Assembly (NCBI GenBank): GCA_008501735.1
Contig: QQUF01000035.1
Span: 62,001-126,000 of the forward strand
DNA from: Calditrichota bacterium
GTDB taxonomy: Bacteria > CLD3
Length of the DNA stretch: 64,000 nucleotides
Direction: 5' to 3'
This document shows positions 17,538 to 26,408 of this stretch, in pieces (within the stretch, counting starts at the first letter, position 1; each line of letters begins with the position of its first letter). Both the position numbers and the translations under genes were made by a program. The notes under the pieces were generated by a model, which saw only the letters and a program-made list of their open reading frames with translations, made no database searches and had not been told where the DNA came from.

Positions 17538-18737
17538 ATGGAAAATATTTTACGAAAAATTTTTCCTGCAAAAGGTCAAAAGGAATTAATTGATTTTTTG
17601 GTTAAAACTCTCGCTCCTTTTATGCTAGTTCAAAAAGCAGAAGTTCTTGATGACCAAATTAATATTTTGGGAAAACCACAAAACTTCGGCGATAATTTTT
17701 ATTTCTCAATTCAAGACGAATTGCTTCGTAAGGGATTTTTCTCAAATGTAAAATTCGATTCCGAAAGCGGTAAACTCAATGTCCAAGTTTATTTGCCCGA
17801 AGCTCTTGAAGGAAAAAGACAACCGCTTTTTGCAAAACAAGAAAAACTTTGGCTAAACATTCTTCTTTTTGTTGTAACAATTTTTAGCACAATTTACGCA
17901 GAAGCATCTTTTGAAACAGGTTTCTTTGAAATCCTTGACAATCCAACTTTGCTTTGGAACGGAGTTTCGTTTTCGTTTTGTTTGTTAGCAATTTTGCTTT
18001 CTCACGAGTTTGGACACTACTTTGCAGCAATTTATCACAGAATGCCGACTTCACTTCCATTTTTCATTCCAATGCCATTTCTTGGCTTAATCGGAACAAT
18101 GGGAGCTTTTATCAAAATGCGTGCAAGAATGGAAAATCTCAAAAAACTTCTCGATGTCGGAGCAGCTGGTCCAATTGCAGGTTTTGTGATTTGCATTCCT
18201 GTTTTGATTTACGGAATAGCGACAAGTTCTTTGGTGGAAGTTTCTCCAAGATTTCTTGGCGAGGTTTCACAAATGAGTTTGGTTAGGCTAAGTCCTTACA
18301 GCGATTTCAATCTTTTTCTCGGCGAGCCACTTGTTATGAAATTCATAAAAATGGTAATTTGGGGTGAAGGAATTGCAGAAATGACTGCTCTGAATTTAAA
18401 CGGAATTGCTTTTGCCGGTTGGGTTGGACTTCTCGTAACTTCTTACAACTTGATGCCTGTTGGGCAACTCGATGGAGGACACATTCTTTACGCAACTTTT
18501 CCGCGTTACCACAAAACCGTTGCAAATACTTTTTGGGTTAGTTTGCTTGCTCTTGGTTACTTTACAGAATTTTATGGTTGGTTCGTTTGGGCTGGACTTT
18601 TATTCTTTATGAAACTAACTCATCCACCTGTTATGGATTATTCGGAAATTTCTAAGGAGCGAAAAGTCGTTTCATTAATTAGCTTAGTTATTTTTATACT
18701 TTGCTTTACACCAATTCCAATTGAAATAAGTTTTTAG
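17538..18737 (+). CDS. Site-2-protease-like M50 zinc metalloprotease
   Basis: A 399-residue membrane protein of the S2P/M50 family, which cleaves substrates within the membrane. The zinc-binding motif HEFGH lies in the helix LLAILLSHEFGHYFA, and the third ligand is in NLMPVGQLDGGHIL. About seven hydrophobic segments surround these. The N-terminal 110 residues are soluble and resemble the domain found ahead of plant-EGY1/cyanobacterial-type members. No PDZ domain is visible, so it is not a classical RseP. It sits 40 bp after the Rieske gene and 9 bp before the isomerase gene. Substrates are unknown. Confidence 0.85.
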   Translation: MENILRKIFPAKGQKELIDFLVKTLAPFMLVQKAEVLDDQINILGKPQNFGDNFYFSIQDELLRKGFFSNVKFDSESGKLNVQVYLPEALEGKRQPLFAKQEKLWLNILLFVVTIFSTIYAEASFETGFFEILDNPTLLWNGVSFSFCLLAILLSHEFGHYFAAIYHRMPTSLPFFIPMPFLGLIGTMGAFIKMRARMENLKKLLDVGAAGPIAGFVICIPVLIYGIATSSLVEVSPRFLGEVSQMSLVRLSPYSDFNLFLGEPLVMKFIKMVIWGEGIAEMTALNLNGIAFAGWVGLLVTSYNLMPVGQLDGGHILYATFPRYHKTVANTFWVSLLALGYFTEFYGWFVWAGLLFFMKLTHPPVMDYSEISKERKVVSLISLVIFILCFTPIPIEISF

Positions 18738-18746
18738 GAGTTCAAA

Positions 18747-19796
18747 ATGAATTTTGGCGAAAAAATTTTAGAAATCGACAAAACCAAAATGGTTGACAAT
18801 CTTGGGAGTTTCAGTAGTCAAATTGATTCTTCCGAAAAAGTTGTGAATGCAACAAATTTCACAATCGACAAATCAAAAGTAACTACAATCGTAATTTCTG
18901 GACTTGGAGGTTCAGCAATTGGCGGTGACCTTTTGAAGACTTACCTTGAAAGACAAATCGAAATCCCGATTTTCGTGAATCGTTCTTACTTTTTGCCAAA
19001 TTTTGTTTCTGACAAAACTTTGGTAATCGCTTCTTCTTACTCAGGAAACACAGAAGAAACAATTTCTGCCTTAAAAGATGCTTTGAAGCGAAAAGCACAA
19101 ATTATGTGCATTACAACTGGTGGCGAAGTTGGAAAGATTGCAGAAGAAAACAATCTTGATTTGGTAAAAATAAATGGTGGTTTACAACCTCGTGAAGCAC
19201 TTGGTTATTCGTTTTTCGGATTGCTTTGTTCTTTAGCAAAAATGGGCTTTTACGAACTTCCTGCCAAAGACATTGCCGAGACAAAAGAGCTTTTGAAACA
19301 AAAAGCAAAAGATTACTTCGTTGACCCAAACACAAACTTCCCGCTGACTTTAGCCAAAAACTTGCAAGACAAATTTATTTTGGTTTATGGTTCAAGTGAC
19401 TTGCACAAAACAGTTGCACAGCGTTGGAAAGGGCAGTTTTGTGAAAATGCTGAACACTTTTCTTTTGCAAATGAAGTTCCTGAAATGAACCACAACGAAC
19501 TTGTTGCCTTTACCAAAAGAAATGAATTTTCTGAAAAGGTCGCTGTGATTAACCTTCGCGACGAAAATGAATTTGAGCGAGTTCAGCAAAGATTTAACCT
19601 GATTGGTAGAATTTTTACAAGAACAGCAGGTTTTGCGACAGACGTTGTTTCTGAGGGAAATTCACTTTTGGCGAGAACTTTCCACTTGATTCAACTTGGT
19701 GATTGGACGAGTTATTACCTTTCTATTTTAAAAGGAATTGACCCAACTCCCGTCGAGATTTTAGTCAACTTAAAAGAAGAACTTAAAAAGTATTAA
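18747..19796 (+). CDS. Bifunctional phosphoglucose/phosphomannose isomerase
   Basis: A 349-residue SIS-domain sugar isomerase of the archaeal/Bacteroidota-type PGI/PMI family. It interconverts glucose-6-P or mannose-6-P with fructose-6-P. The first SIS domain begins SGLGGSAIGGDLLKTYL and has the phosphate-binding SSYSGNTEETISAL. The C-terminal PMI-type domain includes VYGSSDL, EVPEMNHNELVAF and HLIQLGDWTSYYL. The length fits (about 320-350). AGGAG lies just ahead of the ATG. It closes a co-directional run and is followed by a strong terminator. It could supply precursors for polysaccharide synthesis upstream in the window. Confidence 0.88.
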   Translation: MNFGEKILEIDKTKMVDNLGSFSSQIDSSEKVVNATNFTIDKSKVTTIVISGLGGSAIGGDLLKTYLERQIEIPIFVNRSYFLPNFVSDKTLVIASSYSGNTEETISALKDALKRKAQIMCITTGGEVGKIAEENNLDLVKINGGLQPREALGYSFFGLLCSLAKMGFYELPAKDIAETKELLKQKAKDYFVDPNTNFPLTLAKNLQDKFILVYGSSDLHKTVAQRWKGQFCENAEHFSFANEVPEMNHNELVAFTKRNEFSEKVAVINLRDENEFERVQQRFNLIGRIFTRTAGFATDVVSEGNSLLARTFHLIQLGDWTSYYLSILKGIDPTPVEILVNLKEELKKY

Positions 19797-19820
19797 GAAC
19801 CTTTTTCAACAACAAAATTT

Positions 19821-19864
19821 AAAAAAAATCCACCGTTTTAAGTTACAAACGGTGGATTTTTTTT
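19821..19864 (+). terminator. Rho-independent terminator after the isomerase gene
   Basis: A perfect 14-bp inverted repeat (AAAATCCACCGTTT and AAACGGTGGATTTT) encloses an 8-base loop and is followed by a T run. It separates the metabolic gene run from the NTPase array. Confidence 0.93.
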
Positions 19865-19934
19865 GCCTAAAATTCCCAAACCATTTGAATTTTAACCTTT
19901 GAGAATTTCATTTCATTTTTAACTTCTTTAAAAC

Positions 19935-19955
19935 AAAACCTAAGGCAAATCTCAA
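19935..19955 (+). promoter_or_regulatory. Leader/ribosome-binding element repeated before every array gene
   Basis: The bases AAAACCTAAGGCAAATCTCAA precede the first NTPase gene. Almost the same element, from TAAGG to the ATG, precedes each of the next five genes. AAGG is the likely ribosome-binding core, 10 bases from the ATG. In the later copies its TAA is also the stop codon of the gene before. Confidence 0.7.
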
Positions 19956-22900
19956 ATGTTCATTCCAAGACACGAAACAGAAGTTTTGCAAAACAAGTTA
20001 AACCAAGCAATCCAAAATGGAATTGGTTCAACAATTCTAATTTCAGGTGAACCCGGAATCGGTAAAACTACTCTGATTAAAAATTTTATGGACAATTGCG
20101 ATGCAACTTCTGAAAAAAATGTTCTTACAGCAGTTGGTTCTTGCTTGGATATGGACGGAGTTTCTCGTGGTTTTCTTCCTTGGAGAGAAGTCTTAATTGA
20201 ACTTGATGCAGACAAAGCAGCAGGTAAAGACGAAGAGAAAAAGACTAATTTTAAAAAGATTGTAAAAACAGTTTTTGATGAAGCAGGTTCACAGTGGCTT
20301 GAAGCTATTCCTGTAATCGGAGACATTTCTTCTGCAATCTTTGAAACTGCAAAAACAATCTCAAAAGACGAATTGATTGACACTGAAACAGGAGATTCAA
20401 AAAAGTTAGCCTTAAAAGACAGACTCAAAAACGTTGCAAAAGAATGCACAGGAGAATGGCTAAATGTAATTCCTGTTGTTGGAAATCTTTCAGCAGCGAT
20501 TTACAAAACTACGAATGCAATTCAGAAGTCCAAGCAAGTAACTTACTCGCAAAACCAACAAGATTTTTTTATTCGAGTGATGAGTCGTTTTCGTGAACTT
20601 TGTGAAAACAATCCTGTTGTGATTTACATTGACGATTTGCAATGGGCTGACATTTCTTCGATGAATCTGTTTTTCTATTTGGCTAAGAATCTTAAAGACT
20701 CACCTTATCCGTTAGTTTTAATTGGTTCATTTCGACCACAAGACGTAAAAGACGGAAGACTCAACCCAATTGCGGGCGAAATGGAACGTCACCCTTGGGA
20801 AGAAAAAATTAACAATCTTCAGCGTTACAATGCTGTTGAGTTAATTGAGGTTTCTTATTTAAACCAAAATCAAATTGGTTCCTACATTGATTTACAATTT
20901 CCCAAAAATAAATTTTCACAAAAGTTCAAAGATGAAATTGTAAATCTTACGAGAGGCAATTCACTTTTTGTAAGAGAATTACTTTTGAACTTAGTAGAGC
21001 GAGAAATAATTTTTCAAAAAAACGAAACCTATTTTTCAGATGAAACTTTGGATTTATCCACTTTGCCAACAACAGTCTCAGGAGTAATCAAAGAAAGGTT
21101 TCAAAGATTGAGTGAAGATTTGCAAGAAATTCTTCAAGTAGCTTCTGCACAAGGAAGTGATTTTTCACTTGAACTAATTGCCACAATTTTAGAAATAAAT
21201 TCATTCAAATTAGGCAAAAAAGTAAACGAATTACAGCAAAAATATTCGCTTGTTCTAAAGTCCGAAACGGTTTACGACAAACTCAAAAAAATTTACAACT
21301 TCACTCACAACTTAGTTCAAAAGTATATTTATTATCAAATTAGCGAAGATTTTCGTTTGGACTTACATAGTGCTTTGGCTGAGGCTTTGGAGTCATTTTT
21401 TGAAGGCGATGAAATTTATAAAGTTGCAGAACCTTATTCTTATCACTTCGGAGTCGCGAATGGAATTATTGATGAAAATGGAAGATTAATTATTGAGGGT
21501 GATTTTGATGAAGAGAGTTTAAAAAAATATTTAGAGTTTCAAAATCTCCTTGCCCTAAATCATCGAGATAGCTATCAAAATGAAGAGGCTTTGGAGAAAT
21601 ATTTTAGAATCGTTGAAATTGCTAAAATATTATCAGATATTGAAAATGGAATAGAGGCAAAAAGGTCTATTTCAAGAATCCTTTCTTTAACAGGTAAAAT
21701 GAAAGATGCTTTAGTTTATTTGGAAGAAGCATTAGCAGAGGCAAAAGAGTATGGTTTTAGAAAAAGAGAAGCTAATCTTTTACTTGGAAAAGGATTTTAT
21801 CTGCTTTCACAAGGAGCATTCGATGAATCATTGGAAAATAACTATAAAGCCTTAGAAATTAGCAAAGATTTAAATGCTTTGGAAGCTACTGCACAAGCTT
21901 TAACAAATATTGGTATGGCTTTTTTTGAAAAAGGTTTTTATACAGAGACATTGGAATCTTATGCAAAAGCTTTAGAAATTTTGCATAAGATTGAAAATCC
22001 GCGAAATACAACTCAAGTTTACATTGGAATGGGAAATGTTTACAAAAATCAAGGAAAACTTGATAAAGCAATGGAATATTACACAAAAACTTTGGACGAT
22101 GAAAAATTGCGTGAAACTGACAATGCAAAAGCGGTGATTGTTAATATCGGAATTATTTACTATGAAAAAGGAGAATATGAAAAAGCATTAGAATACTATA
22201 ATCGTTTTTTAGAGATTTGTAAAAAAGTAGGTTATAAAAGAGGAATTGCCTTAGGAATGGCAAATTTGGGTTATGTATATGTTGCTCAAACCTTATACGA
22301 TAAAGCGATTGAATATGGCAAAGAATATTTAAAGATTAGCCAAGAATTAGGAGACAAAGTTTCCATAGGATATGCTTATGCACTTTTTGGAACAATTTAT
22401 TCCAGATTAGAGAAATTTGAGGAAGCATTCTCTTTTCAAAAAAAACGATTGGCAATTTTGGAAGAAATTGGATATAAAAGAGGAATTGGAAACGCCTTAA
22501 TATCAATTGGTTCACTTTACCCAATTTTTGGTGATTATGAAAAAGCAATGGAGCACTTACAAAGAGCATTGAAAATTGTTAAAGAAATGGGAGAAAAAAA
22601 TGAGATAGCAAGTGTTTATGGTTTTATAGCTTTGGCTTACTCCGACAAAGGAGATTATGCAAAAGCTATGTCTTATTTTAATAAGGAATTAAAAATCTTA
22701 GAGGAATTGGATAATGAAAGAAGCAAAGTTACTTGCTTGTCAAGAATCGGAAATGTTCATTTGCTTAAAGGTGAATTTAATGAGGCTAAATATTTTTTCC
22801 AAGAATGCATAAAAATTTTAGAGCAATTTAATGCCCCAGCTGATATTTCTGTAATTTGGGGGAAAATAGGAAGAATTCACATTCAAGAAGGAAATTTTGA

Positions 22901-23354
22901 AGAAGCTCAAAATTTATTTGAAAAAGGTCTTGATGCATTAAAAAACAGTCCAAAAAAATATAATATTGCAGAAATATGCCTTAATAAGGCAAAATTACTT
23001 TTTCAACTAAAGGATTATGAAAAATCCCAAAAAGCTAACGATGAGTGTTTAACTCTGTTTAAAAAAGTGGGTAGAAAAGACAAAGAGGCAAAACAGTTTT
23101 TATTTGAAAGCAATATTCTTTCCCTAAAATTAAATTTCATACTTAATGACAAAGTAAATCCACCTCAAGAACTTCTCGAAATGCTTTCGCAAACAAAAGA
23201 CGAAGAAGAAAAAGCAACTCTCAATTACGAACTTTGGAAAATGACTTCAGAAGAAAAATACAAAATTGAAGCATCAAAACTCTACCAAGAATTATATTCT
23301 AAAATTCCAAATTTCGAATACAAAAAACGCATCGAAGAACTTTCCCAAACCTAA
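19956..23354 (+). CDS. STAND-like NTPase with TPR array, copy 1
   Basis: A 1132-residue cytoplasmic protein, probably an ATP-driven switch. Walker A is GEPGIGKTT (31-39). Walker B with its following motif is VVIYIDDLQWAD (221-232), and LIGSFRPQD resembles the sensor strand of AAA_16/COG3899 ATPases. Residues 95-191 hold a duplicated hydrophobic insert. FTHNLVQKYIYYQ near 450 matches the conserved helix after the winged-helix part of such NTPases. From about 560 to 1060 there are roughly twelve TPRs of about 40 residues (pattern NIGxxYxxKGxYxxALEYYxxxL), then a tail (NPPQELLEMLSQT to the end). No nuclease, TIR, kinase, HTH or protease domain is visible at either end. MalT, COG3899-type regulators and antiphage Avs proteins share the general layout; the function here is unknown. 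Confidence 0.82.
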   Translation: MFIPRHETEVLQNKLNQAIQNGIGSTILISGEPGIGKTTLIKNFMDNCDATSEKNVLTAVGSCLDMDGVSRGFLPWREVLIELDADKAAGKDEEKKTNFKKIVKTVFDEAGSQWLEAIPVIGDISSAIFETAKTISKDELIDTETGDSKKLALKDRLKNVAKECTGEWLNVIPVVGNLSAAIYKTTNAIQKSKQVTYSQNQQDFFIRVMSRFRELCENNPVVIYIDDLQWADISSMNLFFYLAKNLKDSPYPLVLIGSFRPQDVKDGRLNPIAGEMERHPWEEKINNLQRYNAVELIEVSYLNQNQIGSYIDLQFPKNKFSQKFKDEIVNLTRGNSLFVRELLLNLVEREIIFQKNETYFSDETLDLSTLPTTVSGVIKERFQRLSEDLQEILQVASAQGSDFSLELIATILEINSFKLGKKVNELQQKYSLVLKSETVYDKLKKIYNFTHNLVQKYIYYQISEDFRLDLHSALAEALESFFEGDEIYKVAEPYSYHFGVANGIIDENGRLIIEGDFDEESLKKYLEFQNLLALNHRDSYQNEEALEKYFRIVEIAKILSDIENGIEAKRSISRILSLTGKMKDALVYLEEALAEAKEYGFRKREANLLLGKGFYLLSQGAFDESLENNYKALEISKDLNALEATAQALTNIGMAFFEKGFYTETLESYAKALEILHKIENPRNTTQVYIGMGNVYKNQGKLDKAMEYYTKTLDDEKLRETDNAKAVIVNIGIIYYEKGEYEKALEYYNRFLEICKKVGYKRGIALGMANLGYVYVAQTLYDKAIEYGKEYLKISQELGDKVSIGYAYALFGTIYSRLEKFEEAFSFQKKRLAILEEIGYKRGIGNALISIGSLYPIFGDYEKAMEHLQRALKIVKEMGEKNEIASVYGFIALAYSDKGDYAKAMSYFNKELKILEELDNERSKVTCLSRIGNVHLLKGEFNEAKYFFQECIKILEQFNAPADISVIWGKIGRIHIQEGNFEEAQNLFEKGLDALKNSPKKYNIAEICLNKAKLLFQLKDYEKSQKANDECLTLFKKVGRKDKEAKQFLFESNILSLKLNFILNDKVNPPQELLEMLSQTKDEEEKATLNYELWKMTSEEKYKIEASKLYQELYSKIPNFEYKKRIEELSQT
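20238..20528 (+). repeat. Internal duplication inside the NTPase domain (shown for copy 1)
   Basis: Residues 95-137 and 149-191 align with each other at a 54-residue spacing. The cores are EWLNVIPVVGNLSAAIYKT and QWLEAIPVIGDISSAIFET. Both combine a tryptophan, an IPV(I/V)G turn and a small-residue-rich hydrophobic helix. The same duplication recurs at the same place in all six genes. Confidence 0.8.
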
Positions 23355-23602
23355 GGCAAACCCCAAATGTTCATTCCAAGACACGAAACAGAAGTTTTAC
23401 AGAAAAAGCTAACTCAAGCAATCGAAAATGGAATTGGCTCAACAATTCTAATCTCTGGTGAACCTGGAATCGGTAAAACTACTCTCATTAAAAATTTTAT
23501 GGACAACTGCGACAGCACTTCTGAAAAGAACGTCTTAACAGCAGTTGGTTCTTGCTTGGATATGGACGGAGTTTCAAGAGGCTTTCTTCCTTGGAGAGAA
23601 GT
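22739..23602 (+). repeat. 864-bp near-identical block, first copy
   Basis: This stretch covers the last ~205 codons of gene 1, the 12-bp spacer and the first ~79 codons of gene 2. By eye it matches 29192-30055 with a single difference (23544 versus 29997). The block crosses a gene boundary, which points to recent conversion or segmental duplication. Confidence 0.9.
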
Positions 23603-26396
23603 TCTAATTGAACTTGACGCAGACAAAGCAGCGGGTAAAGACGAAGAGAAAAAATCTAATTTTAAAAAAATAGTCAAGACAGTTTTCGATGAAGCAGGTT
23701 CACAATGGCTTGAAGCAATTCCTGTAATCGGAGACATTTCTTCTGCAATCTTTGAGACTGCAAAGTCTGCAAAAAAAGATGAGTTGATTGACGTAGAAAC
23801 AGGAGATACAAAGAAACTTGCTTTAAAAGACAGACTTAAAAATGTAGCAAAAGAATGCACGGGAGAATGGCTCAACGTAATTCCTGTTGTTGGAAATTTG
23901 TCAGCTGCAATTTACAAGACAACAACTGCGATTCAGAAGTCAAAGCAAGTAACTTACTCACAAAATCAACAAGACTTTTTTATTCGAGTAATGAGCCGTT
24001 TTCGTGAACTTTGCGAAAACAATCCTGTTGTGATTTACATTGACGACTTGCAATGGGCAGATATTTCTTCGATGAATTTGTTTTTCTACTTAGCTAAGAA
24101 TCTTAAAGACTCACCTTATCCGTTAGTTTTAATTGGTTCATTTCGACCACAAGACGTAAAAGACGGAAGACTAAATCCAATTTCAGGTGAAATGGAACGT
24201 CATCCTTGGGAAGAAAAGATGAACAATCTTGACCGTTACGAAGCTTCTGAATTAATTGAAGTTTCTTACTTAGACCAAAATCAAGTAGGTTCATTCATAG
24301 ATTTACAATTCCCCAAAAACGAATTCGGTGTCAAGTTCAAAGATGAAATTGTAAACCTTACGAGAGGCAATTCTCTTTTTGTAAGAGAGCTTCTTCTGAA
24401 CCTTGAAGAACGGAAAATCATTTCTGAAAAATATGGGACATATTTTTCAGATGAAACTCTAGACCTTTCGACTTTACCAAAGACAGTTTCAGGAGTAATC
24501 AAAGAGAGATTCCAAAGATTGAGCGAAGAACTACAAGAAATTCTCCAAGTAGCTTCTGCACAAGGAAGTGATTTTTCATTGGAATTAATCAGTTCAATTT
24601 TGGAGGAAAATTCATTCAAAGTAAGCAAGAAAATCAATACACTTCAACAAAAGTACTCTCTAGTTTTGAAATCCGAGACAGTTTATGACAAACTCAAAAA
24701 AATTTACAATTTCACTCACAACTTAGTTCAAAAATACATTTATTACCAAATGAGCGAAGATTTTCGTTTGGACTTACACAGTGCTTTGGTTGAGACTTTA
24801 GAAGAGTTTTTCGAAGGTGATGAAATTTTCAAAATTGCTGAACCTTACTCTTATCATTTCGGAGTTGCTAACGGAATTATTGATGAAAACAGGAAACTCT
24901 TGTTAGATAAAAATCAAGTGAGTGATGAAATTTTAGATGAATATTTGAAATTTCAGAAAACACTTGCTGAAGATTTTCATAAAAATTATCAGTTTGAGGA
25001 AGCAACTAATAAGTATTTAGAATTAACTAATATTTACAAAATTCGAAATTATAAAGAAGCTGAAATTGAAGCAATGCTTGAACTTTGTAAAGTTTATACT
25101 TACTTAGGTGAATTTGATAAAACGATTTCGCAATTAGAGCTTTGTTTGATTGAGGCAGAGAAAGAAGATTTTCAAAAACTCATTGGAATTATTTGTCTTC
25201 GATTAGGAGAAGCTCTTTCAATTAAAGGTAAATATGAGAAAGCAGAAGAATTGTTTGAAAAGGCTTTAAAGATATTTGAAATAAGTGTAGATAAACACCA
25301 AGTAGCAACTTTAATTTCAGTAAAAGGCTCTAATAGTATAAGAAGAAATAACTATGAAGAAGCAATGAAGAATTTCAGAGAGTCTTTAAAAACCTTTGAA
25401 GAAGTTGGAGATCAAAAGAGGGTTGCAAAAATATCTGGAAATATTGGTGTTATTTATTTTAACAAAGGTGAATTTGACAAAGCATTAAAATATTTTGAAA
25501 GATGGTTAAAAATAAATAACGAACTTGGTGATAAAGGAAACTCTGCAAGGGCGTTAACAAATATTGCAAATGTTCATAGAACAAAAGGTGATAATGACAA
25601 AGCATTACAATTTGCCCAAGAAAGTTTAGAAATGGGTGAAGATATTGGAGATAAAATAAATATTGGACATATAGTCCGACTAATTGGAACGATTTACACA
25701 GAGAGAGGAGAATTGGATAGAGGCTTGCAATTTTATCAAAGAGGTTTAAAAATTTTTGAAAATTTATGCCTAAATCGAGAGATTGCTAATACAAAATTTT
25801 ATATCGGTGATATATATGGACGAAAAGAAATCTTTGATACAGAATTAAAATATTACTCAGATGCATTAAAAGTTATGGAAGAAGTAGGTGCAAAGAGAAT
25901 AATGTCACACTTATATGCAAATATGGGATTAAGTTATTTAAAAACAGAAAACCACACAAAATCTCTTGAGGTTTTTGAAAAGGGATTAGAAATTGCAAAT
26001 GAGTTGAAATTAATAGATATGATTACTGTGCATTTATCCTACAAAACAAAAGTATTAATCACTTTAGAAAAATTCGAAGAAGCTAAGATTGTAAACATCG
26101 AAGCAATAGAAGCAACTAAAAAATTAAATAGAAAAGATGAGACCTTTAAAATTAGACTCCAATCTTCAGTAATCGATTTCGCACTTGGTGACAAGGAAAA
26201 CCCTCCTAAAGAACTTCTCGAAATGCTTAGTCAAACAGAAGTAAAAGAAGAAATCGCAAACCTCAACTACGAGCTTTGGAAAATGACTTCCGAAGAAAAT
26301 TACAAGATTGAAGCACTAAAACTTTACCAAGAATTATATTCTAAAATTCCAAATTTCAAATATAAGAAATGTATTGAAGAGCTTTCCAAAACCTAA
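23367..26396 (+). CDS. STAND-like NTPase with TPR array, copy 2
   Basis: A 1009-residue paralogue of the preceding gene. The ATPase half is almost the same, but the first insert ends in AKSAKKDELIDVETGDTKK, where copies 1 and 3-6 have a (K/R)TISKDEL form. Its first ~79 codons are identical to copy 4 except for one base. The TPR half (about 560-940) is distinct and shorter, about nine repeats, with well-formed units such as NIGVIYFNKGEFDKALKYFE and TNIANVHRTKGDNDKALQFA. The conserved tail begins NPPKELLEMLSQT near residue 946. The GLN-like spacing and 'ELGDK' linkers resemble the LGN/GPSM type of TPR. It would bind peptides or proteins through the TPR superhelix and couple this to nucleotide-driven oligomerisation; ligand and output are not known. 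Confidence 0.82.
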   Translation: MFIPRHETEVLQKKLTQAIENGIGSTILISGEPGIGKTTLIKNFMDNCDSTSEKNVLTAVGSCLDMDGVSRGFLPWREVLIELDADKAAGKDEEKKSNFKKIVKTVFDEAGSQWLEAIPVIGDISSAIFETAKSAKKDELIDVETGDTKKLALKDRLKNVAKECTGEWLNVIPVVGNLSAAIYKTTTAIQKSKQVTYSQNQQDFFIRVMSRFRELCENNPVVIYIDDLQWADISSMNLFFYLAKNLKDSPYPLVLIGSFRPQDVKDGRLNPISGEMERHPWEEKMNNLDRYEASELIEVSYLDQNQVGSFIDLQFPKNEFGVKFKDEIVNLTRGNSLFVRELLLNLEERKIISEKYGTYFSDETLDLSTLPKTVSGVIKERFQRLSEELQEILQVASAQGSDFSLELISSILEENSFKVSKKINTLQQKYSLVLKSETVYDKLKKIYNFTHNLVQKYIYYQMSEDFRLDLHSALVETLEEFFEGDEIFKIAEPYSYHFGVANGIIDENRKLLLDKNQVSDEILDEYLKFQKTLAEDFHKNYQFEEATNKYLELTNIYKIRNYKEAEIEAMLELCKVYTYLGEFDKTISQLELCLIEAEKEDFQKLIGIICLRLGEALSIKGKYEKAEELFEKALKIFEISVDKHQVATLISVKGSNSIRRNNYEEAMKNFRESLKTFEEVGDQKRVAKISGNIGVIYFNKGEFDKALKYFERWLKINNELGDKGNSARALTNIANVHRTKGDNDKALQFAQESLEMGEDIGDKINIGHIVRLIGTIYTERGELDRGLQFYQRGLKIFENLCLNREIANTKFYIGDIYGRKEIFDTELKYYSDALKVMEEVGAKRIMSHLYANMGLSYLKTENHTKSLEVFEKGLEIANELKLIDMITVHLSYKTKVLITLEKFEEAKIVNIEAIEATKKLNRKDETFKIRLQSSVIDFALGDKENPPKELLEMLSQTEVKEEIANLNYELWKMTSEENYKIEALKLYQELYSKIPNFKYKKCIEELSKT

Positions 26397-26408
26397 GGCA
26401 AATCACAA

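Noticed and set aside
19952-20449. Antisense ORF of 165 codons, recurring at 23414, 26393, 29867, 32555 and 35411
   Set aside because: It recurs only because the sense DNA of the six NTPase genes is nearly identical. It has a low-complexity Ser/Ala/Pro-rich product, no ribosome-binding signal of its own, and lies fully or almost fully inside a strongly supported gene.
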